Below, one piece after another: positions 1 through 8,365 of a DNA stretch of 64,000 nucleotides. The stretch comes from Pseudomonadota bacterium (GTDB lineage: Bacteria; Pseudomonadota; Gammaproteobacteria; JAADHS01). Positions within the stretch are counted from its first letter, which is position 1. Every line of letters begins with the position of its first letter. The stretch lies in NCBI GenBank assembly GCA_021821045.1, contig JAKACW010000017.1:1-64000 (forward strand), given 5' to 3'. A program made the translations under genes and the position numbers. A model generated the notes under the pieces. The model was given only the letters and a program-made list of their open reading frames with translations. It was not told where the DNA came from and searched no databases.

Positions 1-812
1 GCATCGAGGCACTGGGCTACGATCCGGATCAACGGGAAATCATCGAAAAAACCATCTATCGCCCCTACGGCATGGTGCTCGTGACCGGACCGACCGGCTC
101 GGGCAAAACCGTGTCGCTCTACACGTGCCTAAACATACTGAACACCGACGATCGCAACATTTCGACAGCGGAAGATCCGGCGGAAATTAACTTGCCCGGT
201 ATTAATCAGGTCAACGTCAACGCCAGAGTCGGACTCACCTTTGCCGCGGCCCTGAAGGCCTTTTTGCGCCAGGATCCGGACATCATCATGGTCGGCGAAA
301 TTCGAGATCTGGAAACCGCCGAGATTTCCATCAAGGCGGCGCAAACCGGTCATATGGTGTTCTCGACACTGCACACCAACGACGCGCCTCAAACGTTGAG
401 CCGTTTACTCAACATGGGGGTGGCGCCGTTCAATATCGCGTCAGCTGTGTCGCTGGTCACCGCGCAACGCTTGGCGCGCCGCTTGTGCAACCACTGCAAG
501 CAACCCCTCAATGTTCCCGAGCCGGCGCTGCTGCAAGCGGGATTCAAGAAAGAGGAATTGCAGGATCTGGAACTGTTCGGCCCTGTCGGTTGCGACAAAT
601 GCAACGGCGGCTATAAGGGCCGGGTAGGGATTTACCAGGTTATGCCGGTCACCGAGGAGATTGGTAGACTGATCATGCAAGGCGGCAACGCTATTCAAGT
701 GGCTGACCTTGCTCGCGAACAAGGCGTGCGGGATTTGCGCACGTCGGGCTTGAGAAAAGTAAAACTGGGCGTCACCAGTTTGGAAGAAGTTAATCGCGTC
801 ATCACGGAATAG
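1..812 (+). CDS. pilB: Type IV pilus assembly ATPase PilB (C-terminal part)
   Basis: This is the secretion-superfamily hexameric ATPase that powers pilus extension in the cytoplasm. The gene is cut by the window edge: the frame is open from base 3 and about 270 codons remain. Visible are the Walker A loop GPTGSGKT, the acidic box around [10 protein letters not shown], a Walker B stretch with IIMVGEIRD, and a C-terminal four-cysteine zinc site (CNHC and CDKC pairs) typical of PilB/GspE and not of the retraction ATPase PilT. pilC follows after 3 bases and pilD further on, the standard pilBCD order. GspE is the alternative, but the pilBCD context favours PilB. Confidence 0.95.
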   Translation, partial: IEALGYDPDQREIIEKTIYRPYGMVLVTGPTGSGKTVSLYTCLNILNTDDRNISTAEDPAEINLPGINQVNVNARVGLTFAAALKAFLRQDPDIIMVGEIRDLETAEISIKAAQTGHMVFSTLHTNDAPQTLSRLLNMGVAPFNIASAVSLVTAQRLARRLCNHCKQPLNVPEPALLQAGFKKEELQDLELFGPVGCDKCNGGYKGRVGIYQVMPVTEEIGRLIMQGGNAIQVADLAREQGVRDLRTSGLRKVKLGVTSLEEVNRVITE

Positions 813-815
813 GCT

Positions 816-2042
816 ATGGCTACTGCAAAACAACCCGCTCGAAAAATGGACGTCTTCCAATGGGAAGGCATGGACTCCCGCGGCAATCGCGTCAAGGGCG
901 AATCCCGCGGCGCCAACATGGCGCTGGTCAAAGCGGAGCTGCGCCGTCAGGGCGTCAACCCACTCAAGATCAAAAAGAAGGCGATCTCCCTCGGCTCCAA
1001 GAAGAAATCGATCACTCCCAAGGATATCGCTATTTTCAGCCGTCAGCTGGCCACCATGATGTCCTCCGGTGTGCCGCTGGTGCAGGCGTTTGAAATCATC
1101 GGCCGCGGCCATGAGAACCCGACCATGCAGGATCTGGTGTTGACCGTAAAGGCCGACGTCGAAAGCGGTAACTCCCTGGCCGATTCGTTGCGCAAGCATC
1201 CGCTCTATTTCGATGGCCTGTACTGCAATCTCGTAGCGGCGGGCGAGCAAGCCGGTATTCTGGAAACCTTGCTGCACAAGATCGCGCTGTACAAGGAAAA
1301 GATCGAAGCCATCAAGGGCAAGATCAAAAAGGCGATGTTTTACCCGACGGCGGTTGTCGTCGCGGCTTTCATCGTGACAGCGATCTTGATGATCTTCGTT
1401 GTGCCGCAGTTCCAGAGCTTGTTCCAAAACTTCGGCGCGGATTTGCCGGCGCTAACCAAACTGGTCATCGACGTGTCGGATATTTTCCAGAACTATTGGT
1501 GGGCCATTTTTGGCGGCGCGGGTGGAGGCGTCTATGCGTTGCTCCAGTTCAAGAAACGGTCCAAGGCCTTCCAGGAGTTCCTCGACAAGCTGTCCCTAAA
1601 GCTGCCCGTGCTCGGCGACATCGTCAATAAAGCCACGATCGCCCGTTACGCGCGGACGCTATCGACCATGTTCGCCGCCGGCGTACCACTGGTGGAAGCG
1701 CTGCAAACCGTCGCCGGCGCCTCCGGTAACATTATCTATGAACGGGCGATACTGAAGATGCGGGACGATGTCGCGACGGGTATTTCGCTGCAGATGGGCA
1801 TGAAACAAACCGGACTGTTCCCCCACATGGTCGTCCAAATGGTGGCCATCGGTGAAGAGGCCGGTTCACTCGACGCGATGCTGTCGAAAGTGGCCGACTT
1901 TTACGAAGAAGAAGTGGACAACTTGGTCGACGGCTTGAGCAGTTTGCTGGAACCGATCATCATGGCGGTGCTCGGCGTGCTCATCGGCGGTTTGGTTATC
2001 GCCATGTACCTGCCGATTTTCAAAATGGGCAGCGTGGTTTAA
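816..2042 (+). CDS. pilC: Type IV pilus inner-membrane platform protein PilC
   Basis: A 408-residue inner-membrane protein of the type IV pilus machine that couples the ATPase to pilin assembly. It has two repeated T2SF domains, at about residues 70-195 and 275-395. Each starts with an FSRQLATMM- or YARTLSTMF-like motif and ends in hydrophobic segments (about 170-190, 220-240 and 380-400). Length and layout match PilC/GspF. The ATG start lies 3 bases after the pilB stop, so the two are surely cotranscribed. A pair of REP units separates it from pilD. Confidence 0.95.
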   Translation: MATAKQPARKMDVFQWEGMDSRGNRVKGESRGANMALVKAELRRQGVNPLKIKKKAISLGSKKKSITPKDIAIFSRQLATMMSSGVPLVQAFEIIGRGHENPTMQDLVLTVKADVESGNSLADSLRKHPLYFDGLYCNLVAAGEQAGILETLLHKIALYKEKIEAIKGKIKKAMFYPTAVVVAAFIVTAILMIFVVPQFQSLFQNFGADLPALTKLVIDVSDIFQNYWWAIFGGAGGGVYALLQFKKRSKAFQEFLDKLSLKLPVLGDIVNKATIARYARTLSTMFAAGVPLVEALQTVAGASGNIIYERAILKMRDDVATGISLQMGMKQTGLFPHMVVQMVAIGEEAGSLDAMLSKVADFYEEEVDNLVDGLSSLLEPIIMAVLGVLIGGLVIAMYLPIFKMGSVV

Positions 2043-2091
2043 GCGCGCAAGCGCCACGGATGGCGAACATCATGCGACGCAGGCTTCCTAT

Positions 2092-2154
2092 TGTGGGAGC
2101 GGATTATTCCGCGATCGAGCCGGCATGGCATCGCGGTAGGAAACCGCTCCCACA
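2092..2154. repeat. REP pair (subtype A facing subtype B)
   Basis: Two inward-facing palindromic units lie between pilC and pilD. The left unit (2092-2115) reads GTGGGAGCGG, then ATTATT, then CCGCGAT. The right unit (2130-2154) is the reverse complement of GTGGGAGCGG, then TTTCCTA, then CCGCGAT. The pair can fold into one long stem. Confidence 0.85.
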
Positions 2155-2196
2155 GCGGAGTCGATTGCAGCGCATTAACCGAAGATTGTCTCGATC

Positions 2197-3084
2197 ATGA
2201 CCCTCATCGAATGGCTCCAAGCCAGCCCCATCGCGTTTACGATTGTGGTCCTCGTAACGGGCCTGATGATCGGCAGTTTTCTCAATGTCGTCATCCTACG
2301 CCTGCCGGTCATGATGGAACGGGAATGGCGCGCCCAATGCCACGAGTTTCTCCATCCGGATACGCCGCCGCCCGCGGAAGAACAGGCGGCAAAGAAACCC
2401 TTCAACATTGTTTTCCCGGCCTCGCACTGCCCGAAGTGTCAACACGCCATCGCGCCGTGGGATAACATCCCGGTCTTCAGCTATCTTCTGTTGCGCGGCA
2501 AGTGCCGCCACTGCCAAGCCAAGATTTCCGTGCGCTACCCGTTGGTCGAGGCCTTCACCGCCATCACTTCGGCTTGGGTTGCCTGGCGCTTCGGTTTTAC
2601 TTGGGAAACGGCTGCGGCCCTGTTTCTCACCTGGACGCTGATCGCCCTGAGCATGATCGACTTCGATCATCAGCTCCTGCCCGATTCCATGACGCTGCCA
2701 TTGGTGTGGATTGGACTGTTGCTGAGTCTGAGCGGGCTGTACACCGACCCTGCCTCCAGCATCATCGGTGGCGCCGCCGGCTACCTCAGCTTGTGGACGA
2801 TCTACCATCTGTTCAAACTCATCACCGGCAAGGAAGGCATGGGTTATGGCGACTTCAAGCTGTTTGCCGCCTTTGGCGCCTGGTTCGGCTGGCAGTGTCT
2901 GCCCGCGGTGATTCTGTTGTCATCCCTTGTCGGCGCCGTGGTGGGCATCAGCTTGATCCTCTTCCTCGGCCGCGATCGCAACGTTCCCATTCCTTTCGGC
3001 CCCTATCTCGCCGCCGCGGGCTGGGTGTACATGATTTGGGGCGACGCCATTACGCGGTGGTACTTGACGTCCCTAACACCCTAG
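2197..3084 (+). CDS. pilD: Prepilin leader peptidase / N-methyltransferase PilD
   Basis: An inner-membrane aspartic peptidase (family A24) that cleaves the prepilin leader and methylates the new N-terminus. It has 295 residues. A cytoplasmic zinc-binding loop carries CPKC (about residue 73) and CRHC (about residue 105). The first catalytic Asp lies in SMIDFDHQLLPD (about 152-163) and the second in the GYGD motif (about 219). Around eight hydrophobic segments fill the rest. It completes the pilBCD set; coaE follows 20 bases later, an arrangement conserved in gammaproteobacteria. Confidence 0.95.
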   Translation: MTLIEWLQASPIAFTIVVLVTGLMIGSFLNVVILRLPVMMEREWRAQCHEFLHPDTPPPAEEQAAKKPFNIVFPASHCPKCQHAIAPWDNIPVFSYLLLRGKCRHCQAKISVRYPLVEAFTAITSAWVAWRFGFTWETAAALFLTWTLIALSMIDFDHQLLPDSMTLPLVWIGLLLSLSGLYTDPASSIIGGAAGYLSLWTIYHLFKLITGKEGMGYGDFKLFAAFGAWFGWQCLPAVILLSSLVGAVVGISLILFLGRDRNVPIPFGPYLAAAGWVYMIWGDAITRWYLTSLTP

Positions 3085-3104
3085 CAAGCTGCTAGAATTC
3101 CGTC

Positions 3105-3707
3105 ATGCTAATCATTGGTCTCACCGGCGGCATCGCGAGCGGCAAGAGCACTGTCGCGCGTTTGTTTCGCGGCCTCGGCGTACCAATCATCGATGCCGAT
3201 GAAATCAGTCGTGAATTGGTCGAACCCGGATCGATTTGCCTGGACCAGATCGCGGCCGAATTCGGCAATGTCATCCTGGATTCAGACTCCCGACTCGACC
3301 GCCGAAAACTTCGCGAACTGATCTTCAACGATCCGTCGGCGAGACGCCGGCTCGAAGCAATTCTTCACCCCGCTATCCGCCGGGAAATGCAATGTCGAGT
3401 CGATAAACTGGACAGTCCGTATTGCATTTTGGTCATCCCGCTGCTGATCGAAGCCAATCAACGCGACCTCGTGGATCGGGTTCTGGTTGTGGATGTTGCG
3501 GTAGACGTTCAACGCCAGCGCTTGCGGGAGCGTGATCACGCGACGGAAACGTTGATCGACGCCATGCTGTCAGCCCAAACCGATCGGCAGACTCGCCTCG
3601 CCGCAGCCGAGGACGTACTGACAAACGACTCAAACCTTGCCGACCTGGACCAACAAGTCCGCAGTCTGCACCAACGCTATCAAACCCTCGCCGCATCCCA
3701 CGGCTAA
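3105..3707 (+). CDS. coaE: Dephospho-CoA kinase CoaE
   Basis: A cytoplasmic P-loop kinase that phosphorylates the ribose 3'-OH of dephospho-CoA, the last step of coenzyme A synthesis. It has 200 residues, the normal length. The P-loop is GGIASGKS (residues 8-15), followed by the typical DADEISRELVEPG stretch and a HP(A)IR motif near residue 88. It sits directly downstream of pilD and upstream of zapD-yacG, the classic gammaproteobacterial neighbourhood. coaD, the preceding step of the pathway, is also in this window. Confidence 0.95.
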   Translation: MLIIGLTGGIASGKSTVARLFRGLGVPIIDADEISRELVEPGSICLDQIAAEFGNVILDSDSRLDRRKLRELIFNDPSARRRLEAILHPAIRREMQCRVDKLDSPYCILVIPLLIEANQRDLVDRVLVVDVAVDVQRQRLRERDHATETLIDAMLSAQTDRQTRLAAAEDVLTNDSNLADLDQQVRSLHQRYQTLAASHG

Positions 3708-3719
3708 AAAACGTATCAC

Positions 3720-3773
3720 AAGCGTTTGTTAAAAAATCTGCTATTTTAAGTTTTAGTGACGTAGCAAACGCTT
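3720..3773. promoter_or_regulatory. Long-spaced inverted repeat in the coaE-zapD gap
   Basis: Perfect 9-base arms AAGCGTTTG (3720-3728) and CAAACGCTT (3765-3773) flank an AT-rich spacer of 36 bases. They sit between the coaE stop and the GTG start of zapD. The rest of this gap holds a possible -10 box TACAAT just upstream of zapD. The role is unknown; an operator or mRNA end structure is possible. Confidence 0.4.
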
Positions 3774-3837
3774 ATTCGCGGACGCGACAATGCTACAATA
3801 CCGCGCTCGGACTCGGGCAACACGATGGAATTAACGA

Positions 3838-4605
3838 GTGTCTGAAAAAGTTTATTACGAACAACCGCTTAACGAAAAGATCCGCAACTTACTTCGTCTT
3901 GAATTCCTGTTTGATCAGTTGTACGCGTCCCTCGACGGCAAGACGCCGTGGGACAGTCGCGCCGCCGTTGTCGGCCTGCTCGACGTCTACAGCATCATCT
4001 CGCGGGCGGACATCAAGTCGGAGCTGTTGAAGGAGCTGGAACGTTATTCCACTCTGCTCGAAGCGTTGGAGAAGAACCCTAACGTCGACAATTCCAAACT
4101 GTCATCCGTGTTGGATCAAATCGACGTCTATATCGATCGCCTGCACGGAATGACAGGCCCGGTCGCGGGCGAATTGCGGCAAAACGAGTTGCTCAACAGC
4201 GTCAGGCAGCGCATCAGCATCCCGGGCGGCGCCTGTGAATTCGACCTGCCGAGCTACCATTTTTGGTTATCGCGCCCCACTGAACAGCGCGTCGCCGACC
4301 TCAAGCAATGGCTCGCCCCGTTCGAGGTTATCCGCGCGTCCATTTCTCTGATCGTGCGATTGGTACGCGAAAGCACGCCGCCGACGCAGCAGACGGCCGT
4401 GGGCGGCTTCTACCAGCAAACCCTGGACCCGAACTCTCCGACCCAACTCATCCGCGTCGGACTGCCCCGCTCGTTTCCGTTGTACGCCGAGATCAGCGGC
4501 GGCAAGCATCGTTTTTCCATTCGTTTCATGAAACTGAACGTCTATGACCGCGACGTCGCCACCAATGATGACGTTGTGTTCGATCTTTTCTGCTGCACCA
4601 TATGA
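3838..4605 (+). CDS. zapD: Cell division protein ZapD
   Basis: A cytoplasmic FtsZ-binding protein that bundles FtsZ protofilaments at the division ring (formerly YacF). It has 255 residues, normal for the family, and opens with the typical [20 protein letters not shown]. Conserved patches include the GxCxFDLPxYHFWL region (about 137-150) and the C-terminal [12 protein letters not shown]. The start is a GTG, since no in-frame ATG lies near the conserved N-terminus. Its stop overlaps the yacG start (ATGA), so the two are translationally coupled. Confidence 0.93.
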   Translation: MSEKVYYEQPLNEKIRNLLRLEFLFDQLYASLDGKTPWDSRAAVVGLLDVYSIISRADIKSELLKELERYSTLLEALEKNPNVDNSKLSSVLDQIDVYIDRLHGMTGPVAGELRQNELLNSVRQRISIPGGACEFDLPSYHFWLSRPTEQRVADLKQWLAPFEVIRASISLIVRLVRESTPPTQQTAVGGFYQQTLDPNSPTQLIRVGLPRSFPLYAEISGGKHRFSIRFMKLNVYDRDVATNDDVVFDLFCCTI

Positions 4606-4811
4606 CGCAAACGGTCAACTGCCCAACCTGCGGCAAAAAAGTTGTGTGGTCGGAGGCATCCCGCTTTCGGCCGTTTTGTTGCGAACGCTGCCGCCTTATT
4701 GACCTTGGCGCGTGGGCGGATGAGTCCCATCGCATCGCGGGGGAACCGCTGGAAGATGTTTCGTCGGAAGCGTCGGGCAATGAGCACTCACCGCGCGATA
4801 CGCCGCATTAG
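4602..4811 (+). CDS. yacG: DNA gyrase inhibitor YacG
   Basis: A 69-residue zinc-finger protein that in E. coli binds GyrB and inhibits gyrase. Four cysteines appear as CPTC (residues 7-10) and CCERC (residues 26-30), followed by the family signature [15 protein letters not shown]. The ATG overlaps the zapD TGA by 4 bases. A REP pair and then a convergent gene follow. The C-terminal tail after residue 55 is variable, as usual. Confidence 0.93.
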   Translation: MTQTVNCPTCGKKVVWSEASRFRPFCCERCRLIDLGAWADESHRIAGEPLEDVSSEASGNEHSPRDTPH

Positions 4812-4839
4812 CCAACACTAGCGAATTAGAAGTCGCCGC

Positions 4840-4926
4840 TGTGGGAGCGGATCCTTCCGCGATTCTTTGCCCGAATGGCTGCAAGTGCCGAGTGTGTGAA
4901 GAATCGCGGTAAGAAACCGCTCCCAC
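4840..4926. repeat. REP pair (A and B units)
   Basis: The A unit at 4840-4864 (core ATCCTT) faces a B unit at 4901-4926 (core TAAGAAA) across a 36-base spacer. The pair sits between the convergent yacG and Nudix-ThiE genes, where it could also act as a bidirectional mRNA end. Confidence 0.85.
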
Positions 4927-4938
4927 AGCGAAAATAAT

Positions 4939-5883
4939 TTAACGGTCCATCCAAAAATCGCGAATGCCTGCTACGCCCTGGCCGCCGTGGTCCCAGGCGC
5001 GCGCGACGTCGGTGCGCGACATTCCGCCCAAGGCATAGACCGGGATATTCACCCGGCGCACTAACTCGCGAAAACCGGACCACCCGATCGGCTGCCGCCC
5101 GGGATGGCTTGACGTTGGCGCAACCGGTCCGAGCACGGCGAAATCCAACCCCAGTTTTTCCGCCAACGCCAACTCCCGCGCGTCGTGGCAAGACGCGCCC
5201 AACCAAAACGGCGCCGCTATCGGCCGATCGCTGAATGTAGTCAACAGCGCCGAGCTGAGATGGGCGCCGTCCGCACCCAGCGCCTGCGCCAACACAGGAT
5301 CGCAATTGAGCAATGCCCGCGCTCCGACGGCGTGACAACGGGCAACGAACTCGCGGGCCAACGTCGCGAATCGCGACGGATCCAACTGCTTGGCTCGCAG
5401 CTGCAGCAGTCGTTCACCTCGTTCCAGTGTGCGCTCCAGCGCGGCGAGGAATGTGGTCATGTCGCCAGGCTCTGGCGTTATACAGTAGGTGCTGGGCAAT
5501 TGCAGCGCGTTGACGATGGGAACATCAGCCGGCGGCAACTTCCACGACCCGAGTTGCGCCACATCCACCCATGCCCAGCGTTGACCCTCTTTGCCATGAG
5601 GATCACCGTGAAATCGATCGACTCGCCACACTTCCAAACGCACGGTCTTTTCCGCATAGGCATGTTCAACATCGATCAACGGCCGGCAGTGATCGATGTG
5701 CAGGCCGATCTCTTCAAATATTTCACGCTCGAGACCTTCAATGGATGTCTCATTGAGTTCGATCTTGCCGCCCGGAAACTCCCAATAGCCCGCCAAGTGT
5801 TTGCCTTGCGGCCGCTCCGTCAGCAGCACCCTTCCATCACGATCGACGATGGCCGCCGCGACTACATGAATCGCCCTGCTCAT
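4939..5883 (-). CDS. Nudix hydrolase fused to a ThiE/TenI-like domain
   Basis: A 314-residue two-domain protein. Residues 1-130 are a MutT-type Nudix domain with an intact Nudix box (GG...E-REIFEEIG, about residues 38-61), expected to clean up oxidised nucleotides such as 8-oxo-dGTP. Residues 135-310 resemble thiamin phosphate synthase/TenI: a QLRAK motif (about 171), a nucleotide-site NCDP (about 208) and a GPVAPTSSHPG phosphate-binding loop (about 265). Such MutT-ThiE fusions are known beside yacG in gammaproteobacteria; the function of the second domain is not settled. It is the last gene of a minus-strand run that starts near 7344. Confidence 0.85.
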   Translation of the reverse strand: MSRAIHVVAAAIVDRDGRVLLTERPQGKHLAGYWEFPGGKIELNETSIEGLEREIFEEIGLHIDHCRPLIDVEHAYAEKTVRLEVWRVDRFHGDPHGKEGQRWAWVDVAQLGSWKLPPADVPIVNALQLPSTYCITPEPGDMTTFLAALERTLERGERLLQLRAKQLDPSRFATLAREFVARCHAVGARALLNCDPVLAQALGADGAHLSSALLTTFSDRPIAAPFWLGASCHDARELALAEKLGLDFAVLGPVAPTSSHPGRQPIGWSGFRELVRRVNIPVYALGGMSRTDVARAWDHGGQGVAGIRDFWMDR

Positions 5884-5887
5884 GAAC

Positions 5888-6367
5888 TCAGCTTTCGCTC
5901 CAACACGCGGCGATTTCGGCCGGCGTGACCGTCGACGCTCGACCGAAGCCGCAAATCAATCGACCGCGTCGCGGTGTCAAGCGGAAGAACAAGAAGTCGC
6001 CCAGATCGAAGCGGGACTCCGCGACGGGAAAGCGCGCCAGATATTGCTGGCGGCAGCGAGCGAATTCGTCGTGATCGCGGCCGATCGGCGCCGCCTCGCA
6101 TTCGATACTGACTCGCGCCAGTTCTTGGGGATCATCGGTGACGGAGAGATACGGCTGCGCGATTACCAGACAACAGGCGCCGCGGCGTTGCAAGTGTCGG
6201 GTGTGCAGGGACAGCGTGCTCAGGTAAACAAGAAAACTTTGCTTGTCATGGTCCCATGCGACCGCAACCATGGCGCCATAGGGACCCTCTTCGCCTTGAG
6301 TTGCGATGGCGACCCACGGCTGCTCCAGCAGCAGTCGATGAAAGACCGCGCAATCTTCGGGTTTCAT
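5888..6367 (-). CDS. Pyridoxamine 5'-phosphate oxidase-like (HugZ-type) flavin split-barrel protein
   Basis: A 159-residue protein with the pattern of the FMN/heme-binding split beta-barrel family. After an N-terminal helix come LLLEQPWVAIATQ, then PYGAMVAVAWD, then STLSLHTRHLQRRGACCLVI. The spacing is typical of general-stress/HugZ-like members, in which the substrate is usually unknown. A C-terminal FRLTPRRGRLICGFGRA segment recalls HugZ. It ends 4 bases before the Nudix-ThiE start, so cotranscription is very likely. True pyridoxamine phosphate oxidase is longer and has a different C-terminus. Confidence 0.7.
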   Translation of the reverse strand: MKPEDCAVFHRLLLEQPWVAIATQGEEGPYGAMVAVAWDHDKQSFLVYLSTLSLHTRHLQRRGACCLVIAQPYLSVTDDPQELARVSIECEAAPIGRDHDEFARCRQQYLARFPVAESRFDLGDFLFFRLTPRRGRLICGFGRASTVTPAEIAACWSES

Positions 6368-6388
6368 GCCAAAGCCACCAAGCGCGGA

Positions 6389-6745
6389 TTACGCGTAGTA
6401 GTCGACGAGAAGCTGGCGAGAACCGCCCAGTGAGAGAGTGCTTGTTTCTTGATAAGCCGACAGCGCTTGGGCCGCATTGGCGCCGCGAGCCGCTTGCTGA
6501 CCGTTACGTTGAGCTTGAGAGTACACATGAAAACCGGCGTTGGCGGCGCTATGCTGTTCACCGCGCCGACCGAGCCATTCGCCTTCGACCGTGGCTTCCA
6601 CCGGAGGCGCCGCGCGACGGGATTGGGTCGATGAATTAAGTTGCTTGAATTGCTCTTCAACTTCGCGGCGGCGAGACGCATCGTGATTGACTGAAGTCAA
6701 GCCGAGTTCGCGCGCGTAGTGCCCAATCTTTCGTGCAACGTCCAT
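6389..6745 (-). CDS. Small protein of unknown function
   Basis: A 118-residue polar protein, probably real because it lies in frame between two recognisable genes of the same strand with short gaps (21 and 14 bases). The N-terminus is helical and charged, the middle is low-complexity with Ala, Arg and Gln, and the C-terminus reads ALSAYQETSTLS...LLVDYYA. That tail resembles small proteobacterial proteins ending in AYQ...D-YA whose role is unknown. There is no signal peptide, cysteine pair or membrane segment. Confidence 0.5.
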   Translation of the reverse strand: MDVARKIGHYARELGLTSVNHDASRRREVEEQFKQLNSSTQSRRAAPPVEATVEGEWLGRRGEQHSAANAGFHVYSQAQRNGQQAARGANAAQALSAYQETSTLSLGGSRQLLVDYYA

Positions 6746-6759
6746 GTTCTCTCAGCCAA

Positions 6760-7344
6760 TCAAAACAGAATCTTCATCCCCACCAGCCAGCCTTCCGCCA
6801 CAGTTGCGTCCTGACCGTTTTTAATGCCGGCTTCGATATTGCGGTACCCCAAGTATAGTTCGGCCTCCGGCAAAATCTCATAACCGAATCGGAAATCGCC
6901 GGCGAAAAAATCCTCGCCGTCATTAAACGTTACTATGTCTGGGGCGTAATATCCGCTAAGCGATCCATAGAAGCGGCTGAACGCGGGAGGCGCATAACGC
7001 ACACCGATTCCCAACGTCGCAGCGGCGACATCCTTTTGGTTAACATCGGCGACAAAAAGTTTCAGCCCCGCGCCAAATTCCAGCCCCGGCGCATCCGCTC
7101 CGGCAGCGCCTTGAACCTGCGCCCCCAGAGTGAAAAGCCAGTTATCGTCCCGTTCGGCTTCGTGGTAGAGCACGCCCAGATCCCAACTGCTGCGCCCGAA
7201 CCCGCCCCACGGCAACGGCAAAGCCAGCACGCCTTGGACCGTGTCATCGTTGAGATTGATATCGAGACTTTGCGCCGAGGTAACCGCGGGAAAGCCAAAC
7301 CCGAGGCTCAGCGTTAGACCTAGAACTTTTTTACGCCAGTCCAT
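6760..7344 (-). CDS. YfaZ-like outer-membrane beta-barrel protein
   Basis: A 194-residue exported protein. The chosen ATG has a GGAG ribosome site 6 bases upstream, which is better than an upstream ATG at 7374. Residues 1-22 form a signal peptide ending TSA-QS. The mature part alternates hydrophobic and polar residues (for example RSSWDLGVLYHEAERDDNWLF) and ends in aromatic Phe after GWLVGMKILF, an outer-membrane insertion signal. The overall pattern matches the YfaZ family, whose substrate is unknown. It is the first gene of the minus-strand run down to 4939. Confidence 0.7.
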   Translation of the reverse strand: MDWRKKVLGLTLSLGFGFPAVTSAQSLDINLNDDTVQGVLALPLPWGGFGRSSWDLGVLYHEAERDDNWLFTLGAQVQGAAGADAPGLEFGAGLKLFVADVNQKDVAAATLGIGVRYAPPAFSRFYGSLSGYYAPDIVTFNDGEDFFAGDFRFGYEILPEAELYLGYRNIEAGIKNGQDATVAEGWLVGMKILF

Positions 7345-7396
7345 TGAACTCCATTCCTTGTCAGCCCTGAACAAACGCTCAGCGGCTGCTTTTGCC

Positions 7397-7477
7397 GTGG
7401 GAGCGGATCATTCCGCGATGAGATTTGGCATCACCGACGAATCGGACGAAGAATCGCGGTAGGAAACCGCTCCCACA
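7397..7477. repeat. REP pair (A and B units)
   Basis: The A unit at 7397-7420 has the exact core ATCATT; the B unit spans about 7452-7477 with core TAGGAAA. They lie upstream of the YfaZ-like gene. The inter-unit spacer is about 31 bases. Confidence 0.85.
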
Positions 7478-7494
7478 ACCGCTGGCCATCCACC

Positions 7495-7517
7495 GTGGCA
7501 GCGGATCATTCCGCGAT
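7495..7517. repeat. Orphan single REP A unit
   Basis: A lone A unit, 17 bases after the preceding pair, with one change in the head (GTGGCAGCGG instead of GTGGGAGCGG). No partner B unit is visible before comF. Confidence 0.7.
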
Positions 7518-7586
7518 CATGGTGTCCGCCCGCCCAAATTTGCGCCCAAGAGTACCACAGAGCCGTGCGCGGCCCAACACGCCGCG

Positions 7587-8276
7587 TCATCGATTGGCGC
7601 GCGCGACCACCCACACCTGCACATGCTCGCAACCGGCGTGCTTCAACGTTTTCGCCAACTCGCCCACTGTGTTGCCGGTCGTCATCACGTCATCGACGAT
7701 CGCAACCCGCCGCCATGGCAAGCGCCTCACCGCGAACGCCCCGCGAATGTTCTGGCATCGGGCGTCCGCGTCCAACAGGGACTGCTCCTCTGTCGCCTTG
7801 ACGCGCGCCACCGCGTCGCCTGCCAACGGCAGATCGAGCTCGGTCGCCACGATCCGTGCGATCTCCAATGATTGATTGAAACCGCGCGCCCGCTGCCGTC
7901 GGCCATGCAGCGGGACCGGAATGATCGCCTGCGGCAGATCGGCGTCGCGACGCCGCCGAACGGCTGCGGCCAGCGCTTCGGCCAATACGCGTCCATATGA
8001 AAGTTTCTGATTGAACTTGAACCGCTGAATCATCCATGACACCGGCTCGGCGTAGCGAAACGCCGCAACGGTCCCATCGAAGTCAGGCGGAGCCGACAAA
8101 CACATGCAGCAATGTAAACCCGTGAGACCTTCATTGCCGCATCGGGGGCATGGGTTTTTAGGGCGGGACAAGTCGCCACTACAGCCGATGCACAGCGCTC
8201 CGACTCCTCCGACACGGCGACTACATAGAAGGCACACCCCATTGGGCAAGGCAAATTGTGCAAATTGTCGCCACAT
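7587..8276 (-). CDS. comF: ComF-family phosphoribosyltransferase-like protein
   Basis: A 229-residue protein of the ComF/GntX family linked to DNA uptake (natural transformation). The N-terminus has two cysteine pairs, CLLC...CIGC (about 15-32) and CPRC...CCMC (about 43-59), a likely zinc ribbon. The C-terminal phosphoribosyltransferase fold shows the PRPP-binding signature VAIVDDVMTTGNT (about 189-201). It is divergent from bioB, a conserved arrangement in gammaproteobacteria. The pilus genes at the window start may serve the same uptake process, but that is inference. Confidence 0.88.
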   Translation of the reverse strand: MWRQFAQFALPNGVCLLCSRRVGGVGALCIGCSGDLSRPKNPCPRCGNEGLTGLHCCMCLSAPPDFDGTVAAFRYAEPVSWMIQRFKFNQKLSYGRVLAEALAAAVRRRRDADLPQAIIPVPLHGRRQRARGFNQSLEIARIVATELDLPLAGDAVARVKATEEQSLLDADARCQNIRGAFAVRRLPWRRVAIVDDVMTTGNTVGELAKTLKHAGCEHVQVWVVARANR

Positions 8277-8300
8277 GTCTACTTTTTATCATTACCCACG

Positions 8301-8328
8301 TTGACAGACGGCGGCGAAACGTTAAGAT
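8301..8328 (+). promoter_or_regulatory. Likely sigma-70 promoter of the biotin operon
   Basis: TTGACA (8301-8306, perfect -35) and TAAGAT (8323-8328, 4 of 6 at -10) are 16 bases apart, about 38 bases before the bioB start. No canonical BirA operator (TTGTAAAC half-sites) is visible; only a short direct repeat GTTAAG (8321 and 8346) flanks the start site. Confidence 0.6.
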
Positions 8329-8365
8329 GCCATCTCCCCGCAATGTTAAGGAAAAAGGCCGCTCC

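Noticed and set aside
441-1427. A 328-codon minus-strand frame opposite pilB/pilC
   Set aside because: No ribosome site or recognisable domain; pilB and pilC fill the other strand completely.
7397-7517. A CRISPR-like array in the repeats near 7.4 kb
   Set aside because: Units are inverted pairs, not direct repeats with regular unique spacers; they are REP elements.
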